The notes below the pieces were generated by a model. It made no database searches. It had not been told where the DNA came from and worked only from the letters and a program-made list of their open reading frames with translations. From an uncultured Clostridia bacterium (GTDB lineage: Bacteria; Bacillota; Clostridia; TANB77; CAG-508), in NCBI GenBank assembly GCA_928721565.1, contig OV788638.1:124001-188000 (forward strand): 64,000 bases of DNA, read 5' to 3'. Positions 17,420 to 25,680 of this stretch are shown piece by piece. A program made the translations under genes and the position numbers. Numbering within the stretch: position 1 is the stretch's first letter; every line of letters starts with the position of its first letter.

Positions 17420-18008
17420 TTTGGGTTCCTTTTGCAAGAATTTCAAATGTATAATCTAATGGATTTGTACCATTTTGAGTATCTATTATGTCATTATTTT
17501 CTTTATCCACCTCTGTTGCACCTGTTTGATATAACCATGTCCATTCTACTTTTATTACTGCTTTTTTATTTCCTGTTGATTTTAAATTTCCTTTTATTTC
17601 TCCTAATTCTCTTAAGTAATTTACATTTTTATCATTATATTTAAATGTGATATTTTGTGGTTTGTTTTTTTCATTCAAAAATGAAAGTATATAATCAACT
17701 CCTACATCAGACCCTGTTGCATCTAGTGTTATTGAGAATGCTCCTGATGTACCTGGTGCAATTTTTCCTTTTACTAATGTAGCTTTATTTACGGTATCGG
17801 CTAAATTAATTGTTTTAGTTTCTGTTCCATTTTTATCTATTTTAAATGACCAGTTTGCTATCTGTGCACTTCCTGTTCCTTTTTCTTGTGATCTATATCT
17901 TGCATATGTATATCCTCCTGCTCCAGTTATTAACAATATTATTAGTAACACACTCACTGTTCCTAAAATTCCTTTATTTTTTATACTTGATTTTCTTTCT
18001 TTTTCCAT
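17412..18008 (-). CDS. Camelysin/TasA-like secreted fibre protein
   Basis: 198 residues with a long N-terminal hydrophobic leader (about 14-34) ending GGYTYARYRSQ, followed by GSAQIANWSF and a beta-sandwich-like domain. This pattern is typical of the camelysin/TasA (M73) group, whose members form biofilm fibres or are SipW-processed surface proteins. It begins 11 bases after the adhesin gene, with GAAAGGAG as ribosome site, so it belongs to the sortase operon. The protein could be the main fibre subunit; that is inference. Confidence 0.7.
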   Translation of the reverse strand: MEKERKSSIKNKGILGTVSVLLIILLITGAGGYTYARYRSQEKGTGSAQIANWSFKIDKNGTETKTINLADTVNKATLVKGKIAPGTSGAFSITLDATGSDVGVDYILSFLNEKNKPQNITFKYNDKNVNYLRELGEIKGNLKSTGNKKAVIKVEWTWLYQTGATEVDKENNDIIDTQNGTNPLDYTFEILAKGTQSE

Positions 18009-18019
18009 TTTACTCCTTT

Positions 18020-19298
18020 CTACATTCCTGTGACTGGTAGTTTTGGTATTTCAACTACTTGCTTTTTTTCTATTATTTCTACTATTTTTTCTTCAGTTTT
18101 TTCTGTTTTTATTGTTGTAACAATTTTTTCATTATCCACTTCTATTGTTATTTGTTCATTTAATTTTATATCTATTTGTTTCATTTCTAAGTCTAATGCG
18201 TATCCTTCTGGTGCTTTTACTTCTCTTATATAATAAGTACCTGGCATTAGTTGATCCATTATTATCTGACCGTTTTCATCAGTTTCTACTACTCTAATAA
18301 TTTTTTGATTTTTATCTAGTATTTCAAATTTTGCTCCTTTTAGTGGATTTTTAGTTTCTTTATCTTTTTTTTCTAAAATTATTTTTGTGTTATTTTTTTC
18401 ATAATTTTGAATTAATTCACTATCAACGTCTTCATAAGAAAATGCTGTCAATGCATAATCTTGTAAGTTGTCTTGGGGTGCTTTTCCGACAAAAATTGGT
18501 TTTGTTTCCATTTGGGTTTTTATTTTGATTTTAAATTCTCCTGTTTCCTCTAAACTATTTATTGGTATTAAGATTTTAAATTTTCCATCTGAATTAAATT
18601 CATTTGTTTCTTGATTGTTTAAATCTGTTATTTTTGTTCCATTTGGCTCTGATTCTAAATTTAATATGACTTTAGATATATTTTTATTACTTTTTATTTC
18701 GTATTGTTTTGATATATATTCTTCTTCAATTGTATCTACCTCCCACTTTTCACTTTGTGCTATTTCAATCTTTGGTTCTTCAAATGTTTCTGTAGAATTT
18801 TTTGCATTTTCTAATATTATATTCATAGCATTTATTACTCTTTTTCCTGGTTCACCTATAGCTGAATATAATTCTGTGCTTGTATTGTATATGTAACAAT
18901 ATATAGCTTGTTTAGTTGCTGTATAAGCTTCTTCTTCGTTTGTTGTTCCTAATTGTTCTGGTGTTTTATATGGATATCCATTTGTTATTACTCTCCATAA
19001 TCCTAAATCTTCAACTTTTCCTTGATTTTTTACATTGTATGTTGCTATATAGTCTCCTACTCCATGTAGTTCTCTGTTTAGGCAATACACTGGATATTCC
19101 TTTCCATTTTCTTGATATACAGCATGAGCTGTTTTTATAATTGTTTCACCGTTTTTTTATTATTCTATTAAAATATCCCTTAGTATATATTGTAATTTCA
19201 CTACCATCTTCTACTGCCTGTACTGTGCTATATAATAATGCTATATTAGAAATTACTATTAATGTAAAAACAATCAAAATTTTCAAAATTTTTTTCAA
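18020..19298 (-). CDS. Thioester-domain surface adhesin with SpaA/Cna-B-like domain, frameshifted in an A7 tract
   Basis: A secreted adhesin split by one frameshift. The first part begins at TTG 19298, overlapping the sortase stop with GGAGG seven bases before, and encodes a signal peptide plus NRIIKK before stopping at 19146. The second frame, open from 19156, continues without loss as NGETIIKTAHAVYQ. Removing one A from the seven-A run (19152-19158) joins them into about 425 residues. The YC at 19084 and TKQAIY (Gln at 18910) fit the Cys-Gln thioester bond of TED adhesins, which bind host surfaces covalently. A prealbumin-like domain (about 18430-18150) follows. The protein ends LPVTGM with no membrane anchor tail. 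Phase variation or a sequencing error are both possible. Confidence 0.75.
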
Positions 19299-19861
19299 TA
19301 TCTAACCTCCTCTTTTTCTACTGCTTGTATACATCTTCTGTATTCTGGTTGATTTTCTACACATGTTATAAGTGTCAATCTATTGTCTTCTGTATTCTCT
19401 AAATATTCCCATTCTGTGTCTTTAATTATTCTGCATTTTTCTACTTCATATATTTTTTGATATTGATTATGGGTATATTTTATCTCATCACCTTTTTGTA
19501 GTAATTTCAAGTCGTGAAAATAGTTTACTTCATATCCTCTATTATGTGCGGCTAACCCTATATTTCCATTTTCTTTCTGTGTATTTTCAAAATGCCCTAT
19601 ATATTGATTTAAGGTTTCTTTTGTTGTTCCTTCAGCTATATTGGCTTTTAGTGAAATCTTTGGTATTTCTATTTGCCATTCATTTGTTGTTTCCGTATCT
19701 TTTTCTAAATCTGTTTCTTGACTAAATTTTTGTACTTCTTGCTCCATTATATTTTGATTTGTATTTGTTTCTATTTTATTTTGACTGATAAATATTTGAA
19801 ATATGACAAAAATTATTGATGCTAGTATATATAACGTTCCAGCTTTTGTGATTTTAAACAT
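19295..19861 (-). CDS. Sortase
   Basis: Membrane transpeptidase that cleaves LPxTG-type signals and joins proteins to the wall or to each other. 188 residues with a membrane segment (about 7-25) and the full catalytic triad: H106 in AAHNRG, C167 in TLITC, and Arg in PEYRRC (175/176). The small size and first position in an adhesin operon suggest a class B/C/D pilus- or substrate-specific sortase rather than the housekeeping enzyme. It leads an operon whose next gene ends in LPVTG. Confidence 0.9.
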   Translation of the reverse strand: MFKITKAGTLYILASIIFVIFQIFISQNKIETNTNQNIMEQEVQKFSQETDLEKDTETTNEWQIEIPKISLKANIAEGTTKETLNQYIGHFENTQKENGNIGLAAHNRGYEVNYFHDLKLLQKGDEIKYTHNQYQKIYEVEKCRIIKDTEWEYLENTEDNRLTLITCVENQPEYRRCIQAVEKEEVRY

Positions 19862-19958
19862 ACATTTACTATCACCTCATTTTCAATTTAATTAATGTTT
19901 CTTGATTTTTTTCGAAAAAAATTTTTGATATAATTTTTTGAATTTAAATTCTATAACT

Positions 19959-19987
19959 ATGTTAACATCTGTTTATAGATTTGTCAA
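19959..19987 (-). promoter_or_regulatory. Sigma-A promoter of the sortase operon
   Basis: On the minus strand TTGACA (19982-19987), a 17-base spacer and TAACAT (19959-19964), about 100 bases before the sortase start. The perfect -35 lies ten bases from the Spo0A-like boxes. Confidence 0.75.
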
Positions 19988-19996
19988 GAAAAATCG

Positions 19997-20013
19997 TTCG
20001 ACAAATTCCGACA
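19997..20013 (-). promoter_or_regulatory. Tandem Spo0A-like boxes between divergent promoters
   Basis: On the minus strand TGTCGGA (20007-20013) and TGTCGAA (19997-20003), in the context TTTGTCGGAATTTGTCGAA. Centres are ten bases apart, one helical turn, the arrangement used by Spo0A dimers. They lie just upstream of the sortase -35 and about 35-50 bases before the HD-GYP -35. Confidence 0.6.
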
Positions 20014-20047
20014 AACCTATTGTAATTATCAAATTTTATAAATTAAC

Positions 20048-20076
20048 TTGCGCATTTTCTAAATTAATGTTATTAT
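20048..20076 (+). promoter_or_regulatory. Promoter of the HD-GYP gene
   Basis: TTGCGC (20048-20053), a 17-base spacer and TATTAT (20071-20076), about 30 bases upstream of the HD-GYP start. Confidence 0.6.
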
Positions 20077-20109
20077 GTACTTAATTCTATAGAGAAAGGA
20101 TTTATACAA

Positions 20110-21045
20110 ATGAAAGAAATAAAAGAAGTATTTGATTTTTATGACCAAACTTATTTAAAGTCTTATAATTTAGATAAAGCAATTCAATATCAACTTAATT
20201 TATTGGACTCTTTAGATGTTTATACTAGAGAACATTCTGAAAATGTAGCAACAATTACTTGTAATATATGTAGAAAATTACACCTTTCTAAAGGGTTTAC
20301 TGAATATTGTACGATTTGTGCTTACTTACATGATATTGGTAAATTATTTATTCCATCTTCTATACTTCAAAAGCCTTCTGCATTGACACCTGAAGAATAT
20401 GAAGTCATGAAGAAACATACCACACTTGGATACAGATTATGTATAAAAGATACCAAACTTAGACCTTATTATGCTGGACCTTATTATCATCATGAAGCAC
20501 TTGATGGTACAGGTTATCCTCAAGGACTAGTCAGAAAAGATATTCCTTTTGAAGCTCAAATTATAAGAGTTGCTGATGAATATGATGCTTTAGTTCATAA
20601 AAGACAATATAAATCTCATATTGGAATAACTGATTCTTTAAAAATAATTATCGAAAATACTAAGCCTTCTCCTAATGCACCTCTACATACTGGTTATACT
20701 AGGGCTGGAAAAAATAACAAAAAAATTGTTAAGACTTTGTTAAAAGTTGTTGTTGATGATATAGAATATGAAATTGTAGCTACTATTGATTATGTTAAAG
20801 AATTAAAACAAGAGTTAGATAGATATAAGAAAATTCAAAAATATATTAACAAAAAAAATAATTCCAAAAGAAAAAAAGATATTATATATTATGATCAATA
20901 TATCAATATTTTATTACGACCAGGAGAATCAATCGAAGATTTTGATAGATTATATCAAGAATTAGTTGATGCATATAATTTGAGAAAAAAAGCTCTAAAT
21001 GATTTACATCAAGAAATCAAAAATGTTAAAAAACTTCATGTTTAG
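20110..21045 (+). CDS. HD-GYP domain phosphodiesterase (probable cyclic-di-GMP hydrolase)
   Basis: 311 residues. Metal-binding HD motifs HSENVATI (about 40-47) and YLHDIGKL (about 75-82), then the defining HHEALDGTGYP (about 136-146), so the HD-GYP signature is complete. Such enzymes hydrolyse cyclic-di-GMP and so shift cells away from surface attachment. There is no receiver or membrane domain; the C-terminal 100 residues are helical and charged. It is a single-gene transcript with its own promoter and a strong terminator, divergent from the sortase/adhesin operon. Confidence 0.9.
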   Translation: MKEIKEVFDFYDQTYLKSYNLDKAIQYQLNLLDSLDVYTREHSENVATITCNICRKLHLSKGFTEYCTICAYLHDIGKLFIPSSILQKPSALTPEEYEVMKKHTTLGYRLCIKDTKLRPYYAGPYYHHEALDGTGYPQGLVRKDIPFEAQIIRVADEYDALVHKRQYKSHIGITDSLKIIIENTKPSPNAPLHTGYTRAGKNNKKIVKTLLKVVVDDIEYEIVATIDYVKELKQELDRYKKIQKYINKKNNSKRKKDIIYYDQYINILLRPGESIEDFDRLYQELVDAYNLRKKALNDLHQEIKNVKKLHV

Positions 21046-21053
21046 TTTTAATA

Positions 21054-21097
21054 AATAATATAAAGGACTCTATTTGCATAGAGTCCTTTATATTATT
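21054..21097. terminator. Bidirectional terminator between HD-GYP gene and ftsL
   Basis: A perfect 20-bp stem (AATAATATAAAGGACTCTAT and its complement) with a TTGC loop, between convergent genes. Confidence 0.93.
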
Positions 21098-21635
21098 TAT
21101 TTATAAAATATTCTATTATTTTGTCTAATAAATTTGTGTTTTCATCTTCTATTATTTTTTTTGTTGCTTCTACATTATCAGATTTATCTAAATCAACTGG
21201 TGATCCAGCTTTTTTCTGCATTCCTAATTGTTCTGTAGCTTTTTGTTGAATACTATTCCAATCTAAAGAACTTTCAACTTCTTTTATACTTTTTTCTACT
21301 TGTCCATCTTCTTTTTCTATTACTGCCAAATTATTTTCTAGTTCTTTTTTCTGGTTAAACATTTCCATTATTGCAATTTCTCTATAACTTACAGTAAGTA
21401 ACATGCCAAAGATTGCCAAAACGATTACTACTTGCAATGCTCTATGTTTTCCTTCTTGAACATTTTTTGTTTTAGTATTTTGTTGTTTTTTAGTTTTTTC
21501 TATTTTCTTTGTTTTTGTTATTTTTTTATTATTAACTTTTTTGGGTTCTATTGTTGTATCTTTTTTTCTTATTGTAATATAGTCTGGTTCATATTTTCTT
21601 GGACTTGTTCCATATTGATATGAATTTCTTGGCAT
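21093..21635 (-). CDS. ftsL: FtsL-like cell division protein
   Basis: Bitopic septal protein that scaffolds the FtsB/FtsI/FtsW divisome core. About 180 residues: a basic N-terminal cytoplasmic part (KKITKTKKIEKTKK), one membrane segment (about 70-90), and a short coiled coil (about 95-125). ATG at 21635 is chosen because AAGGAGG lies seven bases upstream. Sequence conservation in FtsL is low, so the call relies on topology and its place after mraZ-rsmH. No ftsI or mraY follows, so the usual division cluster stops here. Confidence 0.7.
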   Translation of the reverse strand: MPRNSYQYGTSPRKYEPDYITIRKKDTTIEPKKVNNKKITKTKKIEKTKKQQNTKTKNVQEGKHRALQVVIVLAIFGMLLTVSYREIAIMEMFNQKKELENNLAVIEKEDGQVEKSIKEVESSLDWNSIQQKATEQLGMQKKAGSPVDLDKSDNVEATKKIIEDENTNLLDKIIEYFINK

Positions 21636-21690
21636 GTTTCTCACCTCCTTTATTAATGACAGGGGACACATCTTTTTCATAAGTCTTTCT

Positions 21691-21838
21691 CTAGGGACAA
21701 GATATGTCCCCTACCCGTATGAATAAGTGATTCACTTCTATTAAGGGACAAGATATGTCCCTTACCCGTATGAATAAGTGATTCACTTCTATTAAGGGAT
21801 AAGATATGTCCCTTACCCGTGTCAATCACTGATTCGCC
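21691..21838. repeat. 51-bp tandem repeat (3 copies) between rsmH and ftsL
   Basis: Units begin at 21693, 21744 and 21795, an exact 51-base period. Each carries a hairpin GGGACA-AGATA-TGTCCC, the sequence TTACCCGTATGAA, and a second palindrome AAGTGATTCACTT. The third copy decays after TTACCCGTG. A related GGGACA fragment lies at 21662. Unrelated in sequence to the ACCGGT family. Confidence 0.9.
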
Positions 21839-21853
21839 CTTGCTTTAGTATCT

Positions 21854-22783
21854 CTATATTTTTTCGAAAACTCTTAGTTTTGCACTTTTAGATCTTGAGT
21901 TTTCTTCTTGTTCTTCTTTTGTTGCTATTATTGGCTTTTTATTTATAATTTTTCCTTCTGATACTGCCCCACATACACAATATGGTAAATCTTTAGGGCA
22001 TGTACATTTGCCTTGTGCATCTACATATGCATTTTTTACTGCTCTATCTTCTAGTGAATGGAATGTTATTATACATAGTCTTCCACTTTTTTTCAAGTGT
22101 TTTATACATTTTCTAACTGTCTCATATAATGGCTTTATTTCATCATTTACTTCTATTCGTATTGCTTGGAATGTTCTTTTTGCTGGATGTCCATCTTTTT
22201 TTGCAAATGCAGGCATTGATTTTTCAATTATCTGCACTAATTCCTCTGTTGTCTCAATTTCCTTTGTTTTTCGATATATACAAACATTTTTCGCAATCTG
22301 CCTAGAAAAGCGCTCTTCACCATATTCATAAATAATATTTGCTAGTTTTTCTTCTGGATAATTGTTTACTACTTCTTTTGCTGTTAATGTTTGTGTCTTG
22401 TCCATTCTCATATCTAGCTCATTATTTCCTAAATAGCTGAATCCTCTTTCTTTTTCGTCTAATTGGTATGATGAAACTCCTAGATCTAATAGTATTCCAT
22501 CAACTTCTTCTATTCCTAGATTTTCTAATATTTCTTCAATTTCATCATGGTTTCCATGTACATATTTTACATTTTGGAATTCTTTTAAGTTTTCTTTGGC
22601 TGCATTTAGTGCCTCTGTATCTCTATCAATTCCAATGAGTAAACCTTCAGGTGATAATTGTTTTAAAATTTGCTTACTATGCCCTGCTCCACCTAAAGTT
22701 CCATCTACATATATTCCATTTGGTTTTATATTTAATCCTTTGATTGTTTCTTCTAACAATACTGGTTTGTGCTTAAATTCCAA
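21854..22783 (-). CDS. rsmH: 16S rRNA (cytosine-1402-N4)-methyltransferase
   Basis: Methylates C1402 of 16S rRNA in the decoding centre. 309 residues with the SAM site GTLGGAGHSKQIL (about 29-41), LDLGVSSYQLD, and FHSLEDR. It starts with TTG, preceded by AGAGGTG five bases upstream. Second gene of the mraZ-rsmH-ftsL group. Confidence 0.97.
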   Translation of the reverse strand: MEFKHKPVLLEETIKGLNIKPNGIYVDGTLGGAGHSKQILKQLSPEGLLIGIDRDTEALNAAKENLKEFQNVKYVHGNHDEIEEILENLGIEEVDGILLDLGVSSYQLDEKERGFSYLGNNELDMRMDKTQTLTAKEVVNNYPEEKLANIIYEYGEERFSRQIAKNVCIYRKTKEIETTEELVQIIEKSMPAFAKKDGHPAKRTFQAIRIEVNDEIKPLYETVRKCIKHLKKSGRLCIITFHSLEDRAVKNAYVDAQGKCTCPKDLPYCVCGAVSEGKIINKKPIIATKEEQEENSRSKSAKLRVFEKI

Positions 22784-22971
22784 TTTTACACCTCTTTTAT
22801 AATTGTTCTTGCAGCTGAAGTTTGATATTTTCCTCAGCTGCGCTTTAATTACTTCTTTTGTTTCTTGGAATTTATCTTTAGCAATTTTGTCTTTTGTATC
22901 TTTATATTTTTTCTTTTGTATGATTTCTTTTGTACTTTTGTCTTTAGTATCTTTATATAAACTTTTGCAAG
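22784..22971. other. Spacer between mraZ and rsmH
   Basis: About 190 bases with no plausible gene. The minus strand is rich in AAAGATACAAAAGAC-type words (two imperfect copies of a roughly 60-base block), which give no ribosome-site-supported frame. A short CAGCTGAGG/CTTCAGCTG inverted repeat precedes the rsmH start. Confidence 0.5.
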
Positions 22972-23397
22972 TTATATACCTAACATTGTCATATTTTCTG
23001 CTATTTCATCTGCAGAAATATTTTCATCACATTTTTGCCAAGTTTCTTTATCCCAAATTTCTAATCTTGTTCCAACTCCTACTATTACAGCATCTTTTTC
23101 TAATTTTGCTGCAACTCTTAAGTTTGATGGTATCAAAAATCTACCTTGTTTGTCAATTTCACATTCTGTTGCTCCTGATAAGAAAAATCTGACAAAATTT
23201 CTTGCATTTTTATCTGATAGTGGAAGTGCTTTTAGTTTTGCTTCAAAATTCAACCATTCATTTTGTGAAAATACGAATAAACATCCATCTAAACCTTTAG
23301 TTATGATAAATTTTTCACCTATGTCTTGTCTTAACTTAGCTGGCATTATCATTCTTCCTTTTGCGTCTAAAGAGTGCTCGTATTCTCCAATTAACAA
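22972..23397 (-). CDS. mraZ: Transcriptional regulator MraZ
   Basis: DNA-binding repressor/regulator of the division and wall cluster. 141 residues, with two AbrB-like halves: DAKGRMIMPAKLR near the start and DKQGRFLIPSNLR at about 80-92. It starts with TTG, preceded by GAGGTG eight bases upstream. Its operator-like repeats lie directly upstream, showing autoregulation. Confidence 0.97.
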   Translation of the reverse strand: MLIGEYEHSLDAKGRMIMPAKLRQDIGEKFIITKGLDGCLFVFSQNEWLNFEAKLKALPLSDKNARNFVRFFLSGATECEIDKQGRFLIPSNLRVAAKLEKDAVIVGVGTRLEIWDKETWQKCDENISADEIAENMTMLGI

Positions 23398-23430
23398 TTG
23401 AACTTCACCTCATTTCTTATTTTTTGTGTC

Positions 23431-23460
23431 GCACCACTTTGCACCACTTTTTACCACTTC
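23431..23460 (-). promoter_or_regulatory. MraZ operator: three 10-bp direct repeats
   Basis: On the minus strand AAGTGGTNNN is repeated three times with an exact 10-base period. MraZ is known to bind GTGG-type repeats spaced one helical turn apart in front of its own gene. They lie between the -10 element and mraZ. Confidence 0.85.
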
Positions 23461-23466
23461 GATACA

Positions 23467-23495
23467 ATAATAATACATTTCATATTATTTTGCAA
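23467..23495 (-). promoter_or_regulatory. mraZ promoter
   Basis: On the minus strand TTGCAA (23490-23495), 17-base spacer, TATTAT (23467-23472), immediately followed by the MraZ boxes. Confidence 0.7.
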
Positions 23496-23560
23496 GTGTT
23501 TTTTATAAAATTTTTAAAATTTTTAAAATTTGCAAGTCGTTGCAAACACTTGTTTTGAAG

Positions 23561-24691
23561 TTATTTTATTAATTTTTTTAAACAATTTATTAAATAATCT
23601 ATTTGTTCAAATGTATTATTATCTCCAAATGTTGTTCTTATAGCTGAATTCAAATACTCTTTTGGAACATTTATTGCTGTTAATACATGTGATGGTTCTA
23701 TATTTCCAGATGAACATGCAGATCCACTTGAAACACAAATTCCTTTTTCATCTAATTTAAATATTAATTCAGATGCGTTAATCCCTTTGAATGATACATT
23801 TGCATTTCCTGGTAACCTATTTTCCATTCCACCATTTATTCTATATATTCCTTGCATTTCTTTTTGCAACTTTATCAAATAATAATCTCTTAACTTACTC
23901 AAGTATCTAATATGTGTTGTCATATTTTTATTAGCAATTTCACAAGCTTTTCCTAATCCTACAATCCCTGAAACATTTTCTGTTCCTGCTCTTTGATTTC
24001 TTTCTTGATGCCCTCCATTTATATACTTTTCTACCTGTACTTCTTTTTTTATATATAATGCTCCTATTCCCTTTGGCGCATTTATTTTATGGCCTGACAA
24101 TGATAACATATCTATCTGCATTTTTTGAACATCTATCGGCATATTTCCTATTGCTTGAACTGCATCTGTATGAAATATTATTTTTTTATCATGTGCTATT
24201 TTCGCTATTTGCTCAATTGGTTGAATTGTACCAATTTCATTATTTGCAGACATAATACTTATTAATATTGTTGTTGGCTTTATTGCCTTTTTTAATTCTT
24301 CTAAATCGACTTTTCCATTTTCATCAACACCTATATATGAGACTTCAAATCCTTGTCTTTCTAAAGTCTCACAACTTTCTAATATTGCATGATGTTCTAT
24401 TTTTGATGTGATTATATGATTGCCTTTTTCTTTATTTGCATATGCAAATCCTTTTAATGCAGTATTGTCACTTTCTGAACCGCTTCCAGTAAAATATATC
24501 TCATGTGGGGCACAATTTATTAAATCTGCTACTTGTCTTCTAGAGTTTTCTATTGCTTTTTTAGCCTTTCTTCCTACAGAATACAATGATGATGCATTAC
24601 CATATTCTGTTGTTAGATATGGTATCATTTCATTCAATACTTCTGTTTTTATTCTGGTTGTTGCACTATTGTCTAAATATATAATATCCAT
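23561..24691 (-). CDS. Cysteine desulfurase (NifS/IscS family)
   Basis: PLP enzyme that takes sulfur from cysteine for Fe-S clusters or thio-tRNAs. 376 residues with the PLP lysine in LSGHKINAPKG (about 200), HTDAVQAIG, and the catalytic-Cys loop SSGSACSSG near residue 325. The short loop style is that of group I (NifS/IscS) enzymes. No iscU or mnmA gene is adjacent, so the specific pathway is not decided. Confidence 0.93.
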   Translation of the reverse strand: MDIIYLDNSATTRIKTEVLNEMIPYLTTEYGNASSLYSVGRKAKKAIENSRRQVADLINCAPHEIYFTGSGSESDNTALKGFAYANKEKGNHIITSKIEHHAILESCETLERQGFEVSYIGVDENGKVDLEELKKAIKPTTILISIMSANNEIGTIQPIEQIAKIAHDKKIIFHTDAVQAIGNMPIDVQKMQIDMLSLSGHKINAPKGIGALYIKKEVQVEKYINGGHQERNQRAGTENVSGIVGLGKACEIANKNMTTHIRYLSKLRDYYLIKLQKEMQGIYRINGGMENRLPGNANVSFKGINASELIFKLDEKGICVSSGSACSSGNIEPSHVLTAINVPKEYLNSAIRTTFGDNNTFEQIDYLINCLKKLIK

Positions 24692-24741
24692 AAATTCTTT
24701 TTCCTTCCATTTATTCTTTTGATATTATATGTATATTACAA

Positions 24742-24780
24742 AAAAGTTGTCAAAAAGCTCACTCACTTTTGACAACTTTT
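24742..24780. terminator. Terminator after the patatin gene
   Basis: Perfect 14-bp stem (AAAAGTTGTCAAAA with TTTTGACAACTTTT) with an 11-base loop. It includes the stop codon of the patatin gene. Confidence 0.85.
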
Positions 24781-25614
24781 AATTTTATCAATATTTTTAA
24801 TAACAGTATCATATCCAAACTGATAACATTTATCTAATTTTTCTATATCAAATAGCCCTGCCCTATCAGTTGGAACAGTTAGAATCAAATCACTTTGTTC
24901 AAAACTTTTTTCTGAAATTTTGTTTCCCATGATGTCAAGAGTTTTCATTATTATATCCATTACATCTCCATCTTCTTCCACTGGATCTGCTTCAAATTTA
25001 ACAGCAATAATTTTTTTTGAGTAAATCTGCTTTAGTGGTAAAACTGGTACATTATCTAGAACTCCTCCATCCATAAAAATATGTTTCTTATATTCACATG
25101 GGCAAAAAAATGCTGGAAAACTACTACTAGCTCTTACTGCTTTACCTATTCCAATTTCAGTTATTAGACTATCTCTAAAATTGTTCCTTGGTGCACAGTT
25201 TGTAATTATATATTCTTTTGCTTCTTTAATATCTACTGTGGATATTACAAGTGGCATTTTTATGTCTCCAACTGTCCTGACTTTTTTTCTTATTGCTAAT
25301 TCATTAAACATTTTTTCAAGCATAGTTCCATCATTTAATCCTGAAAATCCCACTTTTTTGTTTTTTAGTAAATTTCCAAATCCATTTAGTAATGATGCAT
25401 TTCCAATGTTTATTATGTTTTGTGCATATTTTTTAAATAACACATATATATAATATGGTTTGTACCCCATAGCATATAAGGTGGCAACAATGCTTCCTGC
25501 ACTTGTACCACCTATTGCTTCTACTTTTATATTATTTTCTTCCAGAGCTTTTAGCACTCCTGCATGTGCAATTCCTCTAATTCCTCCACCTGCTAATGCT
25601 ATTCCAATTCCCAT
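24763..25614 (-). CDS. Patatin-like phospholipase
   Basis: Predicted lipid acyl hydrolase with a Ser-Asp dyad. 283 residues: oxyanion loop GGGIRGIAHAG at the N-terminus, nucleophile GTSAGS (Ser near residue 40), and the aspartate in MDGGVLDN near residue 180. No signal peptide, so cytoplasmic or membrane-associated, like the RssA/YlbK group. It stands alone between terminators and the WG-repeat gene. Confidence 0.9.
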   Translation of the reverse strand: MGIGIALAGGGIRGIAHAGVLKALEENNIKVEAIGGTSAGSIVATLYAMGYKPYYIYVLFKKYAQNIINIGNASLLNGFGNLLKNKKVGFSGLNDGTMLEKMFNELAIRKKVRTVGDIKMPLVISTVDIKEAKEYIITNCAPRNNFRDSLITEIGIGKAVRASSSFPAFFCPCEYKKHIFMDGGVLDNVPVLPLKQIYSKKIIAVKFEADPVEEDGDVMDIIMKTLDIMGNKISEKSFEQSDLILTVPTDRAGLFDIEKLDKCYQFGYDTVIKNIDKIKSCQK

Positions 25615-25680
25615 AACTAGAAACCTCCAAATATAATAATCTTATTAACAATTATTTACTATTTTTTATGTTTCTAATCT

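Noticed and set aside
19146..19298. The 50-codon first frame of the adhesin as an independent gene
   Set aside because: Its product is a signal peptide continuing exactly into the adhesin in the other frame, so it is one gene with a frameshift.
22784..22971. Lys-rich small ORF between mraZ and rsmH
   Set aside because: No start codon with a ribosome site; frames are broken by stops or lack initiation.
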